64,000 nucleotides of DNA, taken from positions 39,504,444 through 39,568,443 of the forward strand of contig CM077115.1 of assembly GCA_039619475.1 (NCBI GenBank). Direction: 5' to 3'. The notes under the pieces were generated by a model. It made no database searches and had not been told where the DNA came from. It saw only the letters and a list, made by a program, of their open reading frames with translations. The DNA is from Icerya purchasi. Its lineage: Eukaryota; Arthropoda; Insecta; Hemiptera; Monophlebidae. Positions 1 to 12,759 of the stretch are shown piece after piece (position 1 is the stretch's first letter; each line of letters opens with the position of its first letter). A program made the position numbers and the translations under genes.

Positions 1-1585
1 ATAGATCAAAAATTTACACTAAGTTCCAATGTATACTCACGTTTTGCATAATTGCTATGAAAATTACCTGGCGGTAGGTATAAAATGTATCATCTCTTAA
101 GTTGCTCGTCCAACACGGGAGAGATTAAGTTAATTTCTCCAACCGGGGCGAAATCCAGCAGTGGATCGAATTAACCATCACACCGTGTGATAATACCAGT
201 ATAATTATAGACGTTAAAATCATTCGCAATGTTTATTCCGCGCACGCATTACACCTTAATCGTTCAACCCTTTTCCCTTTGCTCTTCTATATCCGTTCTG
301 TCTGCTGTCTTTGGTCGCGTACGAATCTAACTACACTTTGCTTTCCGTTCCTCTTAGAGTTATCCACGCTGAAGGGAAAAAAAAAAAACATTTTTAAGAT
401 GTTCTCTGTAACAGAGTTTCACATCTCCCAGTGACCTAGCGGTAATTCTGAGCGAAAATAATTGCTTGTCCTTTGAGAAGCCATACGAACCGTATTTAAC
501 GAGTGATTTTAGCAATCTCTGCTTGCGGGCGGAATACTTGGATTGGTATTGATGCTGACTGAATTCCGATTAGAAATCTTTTGATCTTTACAGGTTATTA
601 CGTGACGTCAATTGAGTCTGTTTTGTTTCGGTTCGTTTGTGTCAGTTTTGTTTTGCGAAAGTCCAACTACTGCAGTATTGTTGACACAGCATACATATCT
701 CGGAAGGGCAAAACTTATCGATTTTCTACAACGAAGTAATATTTATAATTCGCGACGACGTTGATTGCTTTAAACGAATTCGGTGTTCTTGAAGTGTTTC
801 CGCGGCCCTGTGCTATTGGCGCGCTGGCTGAGCTGACGTTAACTTTTTAAATGAGATTCGCCTGTGCTTTTTCGACTGTCCTCAGTTTCAGACGGCGCTG
901 AAATTTAATTTCCATTCGAGTTTCTTGAGGTGTTTCGATTACTCGATGTCGTTAACGCATCAATTGAATTTCGCGCTATTGCGGTGTTACGCTGTCTTTC
1001 GTAGCGCTTAGTTGTGTTTTATTCTCATTTTGCCGGCGTAATTTTGTACGCTTTTTTCTCCAATCGTTATTTTCTTTATTTTTAATAGAGAGGGGGGGGG
1101 GATTTAAAATTGAATTCTGCGGAAAAAAATTTACTTTGAGATTTTACAAAAATAAGTTAAACTCTTTAAGTAGTTCTCGTAACGATGAAATCAGTATCGG
1201 TACATTTTTTATTTCGTAAGCCCCCCCCCCGCCTCTTAATTACCATCTATACGGTAGAGGATGATGAACAAAATGGTTGTTTAACAACGGAGAATAGTGT
1301 ATGTTTCGCCAGATTTAATTATCGTACACCGTATGAAAGTGTATTATTATTATGCTAAAAAATAAGGTTGCAAGATTCTACCGCAGAAATTAATGAAAAG
1401 CAGTTGAAATATTTATTTTAAAAAAAGCGACTCCGAAATTTACTTTAAACATTTAATAAAAAACGAACTAAAAAGATAAAATTATACGTCGGGGAATAAT
1501 GTGACTTTTCCCGAACGACATTAATATTCATTAGAATCGGAACCAAATTCAAATTACAACAATATCTAGAAACACCTTAATCAGC

Positions 1586-1616
<31 letters not shown>

Positions 1617-2089
1617 CACCAACACAATTATTATTCAGGAAGTTACTATCGGGAATATTTAATGTGCGGTTTTTAATTATTACTCCAGCTTAGGTATTCG
1701 CTGCCGACTCTAATAATAATAAGTACCGTTCCGGTAATAATCGTACTATTCTTACGAATATATATGTTTAACTTGAAAAAAATATATCACCTTTTTCGGT
1801 TCACTTGTATTAAATTTTTATCGTAAATATTTCATAATTTTTAAATATTTTGCCATGGATAATCATACGGAATGTTAAATCTGTTCCGTATCGTATAAAG
1901 CCGTGATGATATTAAGAATATAATATTCAAATTCCGTTAGTGATACGTAAATAGAGAAATAAAGACAATAAAAATATATATATATATATGTTAAAAAAAA
2001 ATTACGAAACTGACAAATATGACTTTAAGTGAAGGAAGAGAATATCAGATGGACTAAAAATATCGAAAACAAGGCCAAGATATATATGT
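1..2089. other. Intergenic, no gene seen
   Basis: AT-rich DNA without a supportable frame on either strand. Contains a G10 run (about 1091), a C10 run (about 1221) and a TA run (about 1583). Confidence 0.6.
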
Positions 2090-3560
2090 ATACATATATA
2101 AAAGGCAAACGCGGTGAATATGAAAATTGTAGACCAGTTGCAGTAAGTAAAATTGCAACAATTTTAGAAAGAATTTTGTAGCAAATAGTTTAACGAAATA
2201 TTTTCAAGAAAATAGGATAATTGACGGAACACAATACAGGTTTCAAAAAAGCAAATCAACATGCTCCGTGAGTTTAGAGAAAAAATAGGGGTAAATTTTT
2301 TTGCATAAGAGAAGAAGGTTAACATTCATAGATCTAACTAGAGCATTCGAAACGATTCAAAATACTTACATAAACAAATAGATAGGAATCATATAGTGTT
2401 AAAAAGTGGTTCCAGAACTATTTAAACCAAAGGAAAACATGTGTAAATTAAATGGAACAAACTGAAAAAGAGAAGTTGAATGGGAGTTTAGTAACTTAGC
2501 GCCAGTATACACTGTTTTTTGGTTATATATACAAACGGTTTATACATACAAGGAATTAAAATATAGCGATATATATGCTCGTTCGCGGATGATATAGTTA
2601 CAGCATATAAAGATATTAAGGAGGTAGAAATGAAAATGCAAATAATCACAATAAGTAAATAAGCATATGATAAAAATCTAAGAATTAATGTATCAAAAAC
2701 TAAATCAATGGTACTACAAATGAAAAGGGCTATGATGTATATTGTCCAAATTTTGATAGCGCACTCAAACATGAGTGGGACAAATGAATGTGAGAAGATG
2801 AACTGCCGGAAGATAAAAGTAATGACCGAATATAAATATTTGGGAGTAATGGTGTGGACCAACACTTAAGGTGGGGGACGTACGAGAATACATTGCAAAG
2901 AAAATTAGGTCAACATTACCGGCACATTATACGCTTTATAAAGAAATATGCAACAAATAAAACATTAAAAGCGCTAGTGGAATCGATATAGAATTCAGGC
3001 ACTGCGAATGGCTAGGAAAACATACACGGGGAAAATAAGTAAACTGCGAATAAAATACTTGAAATAAATATCAGATCGTAAATACGAGAACGAAAGTGAA
3101 ATAATTCATAAAGAAGACGTACTGAGCGTTAGAGGAATGTATTTTTATTCATAAAAAGATATGAGAATACATAATGTGACAAGGACATAGAACTGGAGGA
3201 AAGAAGAAAAATGGAATACGGGCGCTGAGAGAAAACTATATTTGTACAAACTGTCCTGTTAGCTAAAACAAAGATGATGGGGGAGCAGGCAGAAAGAAAT
3301 ACGTTATAACAATAAAATGTCTAAAGGAGAAATAATAGAGGAGAAAAAAAGTTGGCCTGAAAATAAAGAAAATAAAGGAATGGTTGCAGAAAGAAGGAAA
3401 TATAGGAATAATAACAGGCATTAAATAAGAGAAAAGGATACGGAAATAGTGACAAACAAAATTTAAAAAAAAAGGAAAAGGGAAAGGGAAGGCATAAAAT
3501 AAATAATAGATATTAGTTACAGCTAAGTTGGGAATAAGAATAATTTTGATAAGTTTGTAA
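2090..3560 (+). mobile_element. Decayed non-LTR retrotransposon (LINE) reverse transcriptase and 3' end
   Basis: Across several frames with many stops the plus strand reads like a LINE reverse transcriptase. In order I see CRPVAVSKIATILERIL near the start of the RT domain, NTGFKKANQ, and TFIDLTRAFETIQ in place of the LDxxKAFDxI motif. Further on come INVSKTKSM and EYKYLGVMV, typical of the RT palm end. A Lys/Arg-rich C-terminal tail continues to about 3.56 kb. The catalytic FADD box cannot be read intact. The copy is old and non-functional; its clade is not resolved, though the layout is Jockey/CR1-like. Confidence 0.7.
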
Positions 3561-3911
3561 TAAAATGATTTGCACGTCGATAAGTATGTACATAGTATAT
3601 ATATACAGTGTAGAAATATTTAGATGTAAGAAAACTCGTCGACAAGCGTATTGAAGAGGAAATGTGTAAATATTAATAAATATGGTTATATTTTTTAAAA
3701 AATCACGTTTGGGCTGTTTCAAATTATTTTTATTCGAATCTACGTTTCTATAAGGTAACATTAACAATACTTTAATAGCGTTGATGGCCCCCTTTTAATG
3801 TTTAAACTTTACAGAGATTATAACCGAAGATAATTATTTGGCTAATTTTAGTCTGGTTGTTAAGGAAACATTTTTTTTTCTTCTTCTTCTTCTCCTTTTT
3901 AACGTTATTTA

Positions 3912-4174
3912 CTAAACCAGAACAAACGGATTCGAGACTTGTCTCGTTCCGGATACGAATCGCTATCCCAGTGGTATACATACCTAATCTGAAATTGAAT
4001 ATCGGTTATACCAGAGAAGTCATCTGGGAAAGTAAAGGCGGATCCCAAGTAGAAAGGAATTGGCCCCGGTATTCTATCAGATCCATTAGGCTTAGCACCA
4101 TTAGGAAAAAAGCTTAACTTTGTGATCCATGATACTCTATTAAGAATATATGGGACTTACTTTACTTTACTTTA
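3912..4174 (+). mobile_element. tRNA-derived SINE, copy A (5' part lost)
   Basis: The segment aligns by eye with the copies at 12491-12759 and, inverted, at 46704-47006. Shared blocks include ATTCGAGACTTG (B-box-like), CGCTATCCCAGTG, AATCTGAAATTGAAT, AGTCATCTGGG, CAGATCCATTAG, AAAGCTTAA and a tail of GGGACTTACTTTACTTTAC. The tRNA-like head before the B box is missing or overwritten by a T-rich tract. An 86-codon open frame across it is repeat-derived and not a gene. Confidence 0.8.
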
Positions 4175-7100
4175 GACTAATCACTATAGAGTATTAGTAG
4201 TACTTAGTAATACTCAACCATATTTGGGGGGGCTGACTGGTAGTACACTTTCCAGTTAATAATAAGTATCATTAGAGTCAGCCTACTTTGCGTCAGCAAC
4301 GTTGAGACACGTAACATCCATAATAAGTATGTACTCTATATGGCGCGCTAAGACGGATTCCTTTATTTGAAATATTTACCCGTAGTAATTAACATCGCTA
4401 ATATTTTAATCGTTCATTTTGTCACATTAAAAATTAGTTTTTCGTTTTTTTAAACTTACCATAGTCGAATTAATGATATTTTAAGCGTGTCGATGGTATT
4501 TGTTACATTACTAAAAAAAAAAAGAAAAGCCTTTTCTTAAGAGACGGTCAATTTCAACGTTTATTTCAATGACTACACGTTGACCGAAACTTATCGATAT
4601 ACTAAGAAGCGTGGTCCCACACACACACACACACACACACTGGCTACTTTCGAGCAAATAAAGAGTTTAGAAATAATCAAAAGTTACGCGCAAACAAACC
4701 TTAAAAAGAAAAAAATAGAATGCAATATCAGAAAATCCGTAACAAACACGATTAAGCATTTCTCCGAGATCGGGATTTCTCTTCGAATATTTACGTTATT
4801 CGCTTTTGGATCGGTGCAAAAATTTTTTAAATTAGGAAATTATTTAAATTTTTTGAGACCGGCTAAAAAACGTCCAAATATTTCAACATTAAAACTACCG
4901 TTTAGATACATTTTTGAAACCTTATCTAGTCTTGAAATATTAAAAATATTCAAAAATATTCCTCGCACTAATCATAAGTTATTTCACCGACTTCAGCTTG
5001 ATAATTCTGCATTTACCTCATTTCAACCGTATATCGAGTATATACACTAAAAACATTTTATACACATATCGTATACTCAAAAAAAACCAACAAGAACACT
5101 CGGGCAATGTAAACACTTTAAACAGAAATTTCGAAATATTCCTGACCGGCATTCCGTTTTCATGGGGGGGGGGGGCACACCATTGACGGTGAAAAGCATG
5201 AAAATTAAAGAGGATACATAAATAAAAAACAAAATGAAAGCAAAAAAAACAAAAAAACACTTCAATGTATATTGAAACAAATGCACCATTTCATTTCTGT
5301 CATCAAACTACTGATAATACTAGAGTATTGAAGGATGTGCTCAAAAGTGAACCGGCGAAAAAGTACAAATTTTTGATTTTTGAGCAGGAATTTCGAAAAG
5401 TGTTATTTAATGAAAGTTAAATGTTAGGATAGGATTCTGGTGATTATGTTATTTTTTTTTTACGTTGATGCCAGTAAGAATTACGTTGTAAATTTTGATC
5501 ATTTTGTACAAAGTATAGAAGAGAAAGAGACCGAAATGAAAGCAAGAGGGGTCACACAGCCCCTTGGCCAAAATGGCAGACTAATACAGATATATATATA
5601 TTTATGTATACTTTTGCTCGTATTATAAGAAACTATTATTAATTATTATTAGCACACTTTTCACTTTAAAATACCTTTAAGCAAAATAATAATACAAAAA
5701 AAAAAAATGGAATAAATGAAAAAATGTCAAGGATTTAATATCGCGGTAGATACACACCTGTTTATACCATGTCCCATTTCGTTGCAAGTTTGGTAATAAA
5801 AGAAGGGAAATAAATTTATCGCATAACTCTGGTTTGCACGGATGCGCATGTCAACGGGTTTTCTTAAAAAAAAAAAAAAAAATGAATATGAAAGTGCACT
5901 AAATCTTGTTTACTATAATCCGCCTAATAAGTTTCACCTTTGAACACTCGGCGAAATATTCAAAATGAAGCTGAAAAATTCAGAACTCACCTGAAATCGT
6001 ATCTTGTTTTTGAAAGCTTTGCCAATTAATGCAGTGCGTATACTGCAAACATGAAAGCGCGACTTTTTTAAAGCATCGGCGTTCAGTTACCTCTTACGGG
6101 GGGGGGGGGTATCTTCTATTGCTTATCGAAGAGGACTTCGAAATTTGTGACTGGGATTTTGGCGCGCACTCTTCGCTCATGGTTATACATGAAATTACGT
6201 GTTTTACGCGCCTGCTGACGTAATTATCATCAATCGCATTATTGTTCGGTTTCAGTTTGTGGCCGAGGAGTTCGTTCAGCTTTTTCATTGCTACTTCGAA
6301 CTAAGACGTGTCATCCGTAACTGCGGGCGCACGCAGCCCATACAATATGGAAGAAATCTCATGATTCGTTCGATCGACAATCTCGATAACGATCTCTGAC
6401 TTGAGCACATCGTTTGTGTCAACCTTGACGTACTCCACTTCGGAAAAAGAAACAAGTTTAGGCATGACAAGTAAATTTGCTTCGGACGACGATGTCTCCG
6501 ATATCCTCCTTAATCTGAATCTGAATCTGAATCTGAAACCAGATTGCCCGCCGTACCAGTTTATATCGTTATCGTCTTATCTTTTTCTAATTATTATATG
6601 CCGGATTATATACACGCGCATCTCTATTACCTACGTGTGTATACACTCGCACACACGCGTGCGCCTATTTACGCATCAGGCGACTTGAACGATGCGGTAA
6701 TTTTTTGCGTTGTCATTTTTCATTTATTATTAGGCTACCTTTATCTTTCCCTTTAGCATACGGTAAATATCCCCTATGCTGAGTAGAGACGGTCGAAGCA
6801 TTTCGATGGTGAGCATAGATTTTCACTTTACATCAGCACTGATAACCTTTAGCATAGTCCGATCATGCAGCAAGCCTTCCCGGAGAAACACTTCATCATC
6901 GCGTTGTACGTGCACTTAGAGCTGCCATAATCCTCTTTTGACAACTTCATATATGCCTACCAGTGTTACAACGATCGGTCGCGGTAAACAAACAGAGACA
7001 GAGACAGAGACGAAAAATAAGAACAGTAGTTACCGGATCGAAGATGTGTTGCTAAACAGGGTGGCCTATAAAATCAGATATTTTAAAGGTCATGCCGCGT

Positions 7101-10057
7101 GTCACGCTGCGTCGACCGACTTGAAATAAAGAATAAAAAAAAAGGTCAAAAACTGCGCTCAGTTGAGTTATTAACAACAGGTGTTCTCGGTGCGTATTTT
7201 TCATTTTCCTCTTTTTGTACGCGTCACAGGAAGTACGAAAATGCGGTGTCCGGCCAGTCTGAATTTTGGGGTTTCGAATTATTTCAAAATACAAGTTCAA
7301 ATAGCCCCGGGAGAAAAAGTATAATGAAAAAAAAAAAAGGCGAACGAAAAGTGACTTCTTCAGAGTTTTATGCGAAAAAGTAGAACATTGTGAAAACAAG
7401 GGTAGAAGATGTTGAATAAAAAGGGGCAGGAGCAGAAGTTTGTTCAATTAACATTGTGTGATCGGGATCAAACATGATATGGTTGTTGAAAGAATGCAAA
7501 AGGCAAGACGGAGACGGCGCGAGAGAAAACGGAAAAAGGATGAAGTCTACTTAAGGAGTGAACGGCATATCACAGGGGAAGATTAGAGCGCCGCACAGCA
7601 GAGAGGAAGTCAAGAAACTACAAAGGGTTATAGAAGAGAAAAAGAGGTTGGACATTCCGGGTAAAGTGAGAATGCGGTACGAAACCTGCTAGAAGAGGAA
7701 ACCGATAACTAATAAGTGTCAGCTAACTCATTTTCTTCGATTCCGAAATGACCAGGGATGTGTAAAAAATCAATTCGGATTAAATGAGAAAGGAAGAGAT
7801 CTTGCGAATAAAGGGAAGTCGAAGTTGAGAGGAATGTAGACATGAAATTAAATGAACTGCCGGAGTTGATAGAAACGGAAACGGAACAACGTTGCGGTAG
7901 GGAAGGTTGGGAGGAAAGGAAGATTGAAATGAGTTCTGCATGTCATTTCTAATTAGAACAGCTAAACATAACGATCCATGCGGCTAGAACTAACAGTAAA
8001 GAAGTGTCAGAAATTAGTGACGAACGAACTCTCTTAATCACTTTTTTTGAAAGTAAACCAATCTCTTATTAGCCCTAAGGCCACGGTGAAATATTTTAAG
8101 TCATCGAAACATCGTGGAGAAAGAACAAAGCTAAAAAATTAGGAGTGGCGGAAGGAATAGAAGGAAGAGAAGAAAACGAGGACGGTGAAGGAATTTAAAA
8201 GAAACTGAAACGAAGAAAAGGAAGAAAGAAACGATCTAGAAAAAATCTTGACCGCAGAATGACTCGATTGAGTATAGATTTACAAGAAGAATAGGAATAG
8301 ATAAAAATTTATTATAAGGTTAGTGTTATAAACAGGGATGAAATAGTAATAATAATGTCCGTAGCCGAAATGCACTAGGCTCAAAACAATCATCACGTCT
8401 GAATTTCCTTGTATGCAATCCTGGTATGAAGCGATCTCGTTAAGGGAGGCAAACAACGTTGTAAATTGAAATAAAGAATACGGGATGTAATGTAGGGATT
8501 TCATATAACTCTCACGAAGAGTGGAACGCTGAGAGAACAATAATCAACCTGACGCACTAGAGAAGGCTGCGTTTGAAAAATTACTGAAAAAAAGGAATTA
8601 TTAGCATTATGCGCATATAATTTACAGCAACATGTATCATGAAATGAAAAGACAAAGAGGAAGTAAACAATATAAGAACCTGCATAGATGGAAAATATTA
8701 ATACCTAAGATTGTAAAACTTAACACATAGCCAGTAAGTTATTATTAGGACTGTTAGCCAAGTACAGAATTTATGAGACTGAAAGAAGATACAAGTGTAA
8801 CTTTTCATACTGAAGGATACCTTATTAGCGATTGGAGAAGAAACACTATTGTTGAGGTCAGATGGAAACACTGTAAGAGAATGAGAAGCGGTTAATGTGA
8901 CGGAATTCTTCTGGTGCCAGCACATTAAGCGTTAAGCTAGTATTCACTAAAAGGATCTGAAATAGTCCTTACGAGCAAGATATCTAGGAGCGAGATGAAC
9001 TACTGAAGAGAATGCTTCTGCCGATACTACTGTGAAATAACTAGAAGAGGAACTGGAAGGAACAGGAAAATTGACTAAATTGCAAATCGCAGTAGAAATA
9101 AAGGCTGGGGAGAATTTTTTGCTTTTTGTCGTAGAATAAGAAACATCTTTTTTTTTTTTTTGTAAACTCTCCATCTTACAAATTTTAACCAGCTCTTCGC
9201 TGATTTCACAAATCCAATCCATAATGTTTCTCCCTAAAATGGACGCAAAGGTAAGAAGAAGGGTCGCTTTGTTGCGTGATGGTGCATTCTGAGAAAGAAT
9301 AACCCCACCAGCACACAAGAGGAACAAACGATTTTGCTACGATAAGACGCACCGTACAAAACGGAGGCGGTTATGGTTTGAGTCTATCATAGGCTCAAAT
9401 ATGAATCGTAGAAAAATTAAAGAGGAAGAGGATGGAGCCCTGAAACTTAAATGATAGGAATAGTAATAGGAATGAAGGAATTATCGAGAAACCTTTTTTG
9501 TAATCTAGGAATTTTAGAAGTAGGTACCTCTGATGCAGTTTCCAGAAGTTTATCGGTAAAACGATCTAACGAGGGGAGGGGGTATCACGATATACCAAGT
9601 GAAAATAGCAGTGATTTTGGGACGAAAGATCGGAGTTTTAACTCTTTCGAGAGAAGTAGTTTTATTAAGTTTTCTCCAACATCCTGACCAGAGACACTTT
9701 TACATTCCAAGCTTTCAACCAGAACACGATTTGCTCTTCATAGTTGTCGGGTAATATAATTGGAATTTCGATTAATTGAATAGTGTTATTTAAATTATAG
9801 AGTATCCGTGATAATTTCATTAATGATAACATTGCCGGAAAGTTATTGTTAGAAGAAGCAGCGGAAAAAGTTTTAAAAGAGGACGAGGAAGGTTGATTTG
9901 AAGATGATTTCAGATATATTTAGTGATACGGTTTCAGCAGAAGAATGAGAACTGTTCGGTAAGATCTTTCTCGCCCGGCATTTAGCCAGTTTAAGAAAAT
10001 GTGTATGCGATTTTAATCGAAGATGAAATTATCTGTAAGTGAAAAAAGAGAAAGAAA
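4175..10057. other. Intergenic; purine-rich decayed sequence, no gene seen
   Basis: Only short frames with skewed composition. From about 7.45 to 9.0 kb the plus strand is strongly purine-rich (GAAGAGAAA-like text), possibly an old element ORF, but no domain is readable. Two poly-G tracts (about 5165 and 6100) and a CA run (about 4620) are present. Confidence 0.5.
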
Positions 10058-10340
10058 TAACAATGGTAATTATGTGTTATTTCTTCCTGTAATCGTTTGT
10101 CTCAATAATATGATAAGTTATATATTTTAAAACCTTAATTTACGTTACAAAAGTTTATATATATTTTGTGAATTAATAATGTTTGTAAAACTTGTATTTT
10201 AATTTAAGTAATAATTTAATATAAATAAATGTTATATGTTTTAATAAATTGAAAGGTACTCTGTGTCCGTGTAATATATAAAACTATAACTTTTGTAACG
10301 TAAATTAAGATTTTAAAATATATAACTTAACAATGGTAAT
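10058..10340. mobile_element. Palindromic MITE-like element
   Basis: Arms at about 10115-10158 and 10281-10328 are inverted copies, matching over roughly 45 nt with few differences (core AAGTTATATATTTTAAAA and TTAATTTACGTTACAAAAG). The direct repeat TAACAATGGTAAT occurs at 10058-10070 and 10328-10340 and may be a target-site duplication, although the left copy does not touch its arm. There is no coding capacity, so this would be a non-autonomous DNA element. Confidence 0.55.
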
Positions 10341-10370
10341 AGTAATATATATATATATATATATATATAC

Positions 10371-11340
10371 TAGCTGACCCGGCGAACTTCGTACTGCCAC
10401 AGAAACAATAAATTTTGTGTTAACCTATTAGCTGAATTAAATTCAGTTTTTTGTTAAGAATTAATTAATCAAAATGAATTAAGTTCAATAAATGTGAAAA
10501 AACCAAAAAGACAAATATTTCAATTACATTGAAAAGTATTTTAATTACGCGTGGCAGCAAGGTATTATTCTCCTTAATAACAAAAATCAGTATGAATTTA
10601 TAATAAAAATTTGAAGTAAATCACTTTGGAAATATGTGTTTTCGGGTTATGTCATCAGCTAATAACACAGAGCACACACTCAATTAATATACTTTTTAAT
10701 AAAGTGTGTATACTCCATGCAGTTAGCTGATGATGGGCTATACACGAAAAAACAACGTGTTTCTAATGATCTCTAATTTCTTAAAGTAAATTTATACCGG
10801 TTTTTAAGATTCCGTACACGCTATAAAATACGGAATAATCCGAATAAGATAGTTCAGAAACAACAAAAATATTTATTTCTACAATAGTTTGGAAACGGTT
10901 TGACTTATCGTAATTGAATCATAAATTACAATGAAACTTCTATCTGTGCCAATTTACAACTTTAAACTGAGCGATTACCCCCTGGAAAACCGTCTAGAAT
11001 ATATAATATGGAATTTAGAACGATCTCAAAAATACCCTTAAAAAATTGTAATTCGTCATCAGATAACTCTTTAAAAGCGAAATTCAAAATATAAAACAAA
11101 ACACAGAAGAAGCCCTTTATGGAAATTCAAAAATTACGGTTAAAAATTTATTTACCCCCTCCCTTTGGACCAAAAACAGCAAAAAAAAAATGAATTTTCT
11201 TCATAAATATTTTTTTTACTTCGTACTCTGCTATTCGTAGCGGATACGAATTCAACAAATCAAAGATCATAAAAATCGGTCCAGCCATCCTTGAGTTATA
11301 AGTGGTGTAACTAATCCGACTTTGTTTTATATATATGTAG
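10371..11340 (+). mobile_element. Interspersed repeat, longer tandem member
   Basis: After a (TA)n run the repeat starts CTAGCTGACCCGGCGAACTT, a sequence I recognise as a common start of insect interspersed repeats. It ends with AAAATCGGTCCAGCC and a T/TA-rich tail. The last 335 bp (from 11006) are repeated directly downstream. It also contains a foldback at 10634-10762. I cannot name the family; the tail suggests a non-LTR element. Confidence 0.6.
10634..10762. repeat. Imperfect inverted repeat inside the 10.4-kb element
   Basis: Left arm 10634-10680 and right arm 10703-10762 share, in inverse orientation, AGTGTGT, TTAGCTGATGA and CGAAAA blocks separated by a 22-nt AT-rich loop. Both arms therefore carry CTGATGA followed by CGAAAA. 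Confidence 0.55.
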
Positions 11341-11697
11341 ATATGGAATTCAGAACGACCTCAAAAATACCCTTAAAAAAATCGTAATTCGTCACCCGAT
11401 AACTCTTTAAAAGCGAAATTCAAAATATAAAACAAAACGCAGGAGCCCTTTCATGAAATTCAAAAAATTACGGATAAAATGTTATTTAAACCCTCCTTTT
11501 GTACCAAAAACGGCAAAAAAAAAATGAATTTTCTTCATAAATTTATAAAAACATTTTGTAGTGAACCGAATTGTGAATCTAAACCATTCTCGGATCCATT
11601 TGAACACCTCCAAAAAATTTCATCAAAATCGGTTCAACCGCTTAGGAGGAGTTCAGTCACATACACACGCACAGAAGAATTATATATACATATATAG
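11341..11697 (+). mobile_element. Second, 5'-truncated tandem copy of the same interspersed repeat
   Basis: Begins ATATGGAATTCAGAACGACC, matching 11006 onward (offset 335 bp), and stays similar through AAAAGCGAAATTCAAAATAT and the AAAAAAAATGAATTTTCTTC block. The 3' end differs in detail but keeps AAAATCGGTTCAACCGCTTA and ends in TA repeats. Open frames within it are repeat-derived. Confidence 0.7.
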
Positions 11698-12490
11698 GAA
11701 TAATACGAATACACGCGGTAACTGATATAGAAAAATACAAAAGTATGAGCAACAGAGAGATGAAAAATGAACGTTCTCTCACCGATATAATCGGGACACA
11801 ATTAAACTTTATCAAGCATCCAGTTAGCAGCGTGAGAGGTAAACATTGGATAGAAAAAGTAAATGGCGAAGAATAAAAAATGTGCATACGTACAACACAT
11901 CTTTCGCGATAACTGTAAAGTAAGTGGTGAGAGGAGTGTTTTCTGTTTTGGGGGAAAAACAATTAGGGAAATAAAAATGAAATGATTAAAACGGGAATTA
12001 AGCAAGATAGAAAAAAATAGCGCAGGAAGGATTTCACTGTTGAAGTTCGTTTGAAATATTCGACTATTAGTTTAAAAAAACACTTAAGGCAAAAAAAGCG
12101 GAAGCCCTATCGAAATGATTTAGAAGCAGCGTGTTAATCGGTGGCACACTGTGACACTGTAAGTGGCTATGAGGAATAATACTAATTCAGTTTTGTGGAT
12201 CACGCAATGGAGATGGCTTATAAAGAAAGAGAAAAAGCAGGTTATACAAAGACCAATGGTGAAACTGCAGCACTCAAGAATCTTGCCGACAAACAGAATG
12301 ACGCAGTGTGAAATATTTTTCAGTATTTTCGAAAATCGAATTAGCTTTTACATTTGAGTATACTCTGTGTTGTTGGCTGCCGATTATGTCCGAAACCACC
12401 TCCCTAAATTGAGGTATTTCAAATTTATTAAAATATAAATTTATACTTATTTTTTGTTTGTTATGCTATTAAGGAATTTATTTATTTTAT

Positions 12491-12759
12491 GGTAGCGCGG
12501 TAGCCTAGTGACTGAGGTGCTTAGTCAACCAGAGGTGTCATAGATTATCGGGACTTGTTTTGTACGGATCCAGGTCGCTCCCTGGTTTATACATAATCTG
12601 AAATTGAATTGGGCGCTAGAGAAATCTGAGAAAGTAAAGATGGCCGAAAGAAACGAACTTGCTCCAGTATTCTTCTTCCATCTATTAGGCTTAGTGTACC
12701 ATTATGTAAAAGCTTCACAATCCTCAACGCCCTGTCAAGGGAATGGAACTTACTTTACC
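12491..12759 (+). mobile_element. tRNA-derived SINE, copy B, with 11-bp target-site duplication
   Basis: This full-length copy of about 269 bp starts GGTAGCGCGGTAGCCTAGTG, which resembles a tRNA 5' half with an A box. The same body as copies A and C follows (CATAATCTGAAATTGAAT, CCATCTATTAGGCTTA) and it ends GGAACTTACTTTACC. It is flanked exactly by the direct repeat ATTTATTTTAT at 12480-12490 and 12760-12770, the signature of target-primed insertion. A 117-codon open frame starting inside it is an artefact. Confidence 0.85.

Noticed and set aside
10703..10762. Hammerhead-ribozyme-like core (CTGATGA ... GAAA) on both arms of the inverted repeat
   Set aside because: The bases between the two core motifs do not form a stem II, and the bases after GAAA do not pair with upstream sequence as stem III. 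The motif recurs only because the arms are inverted copies.
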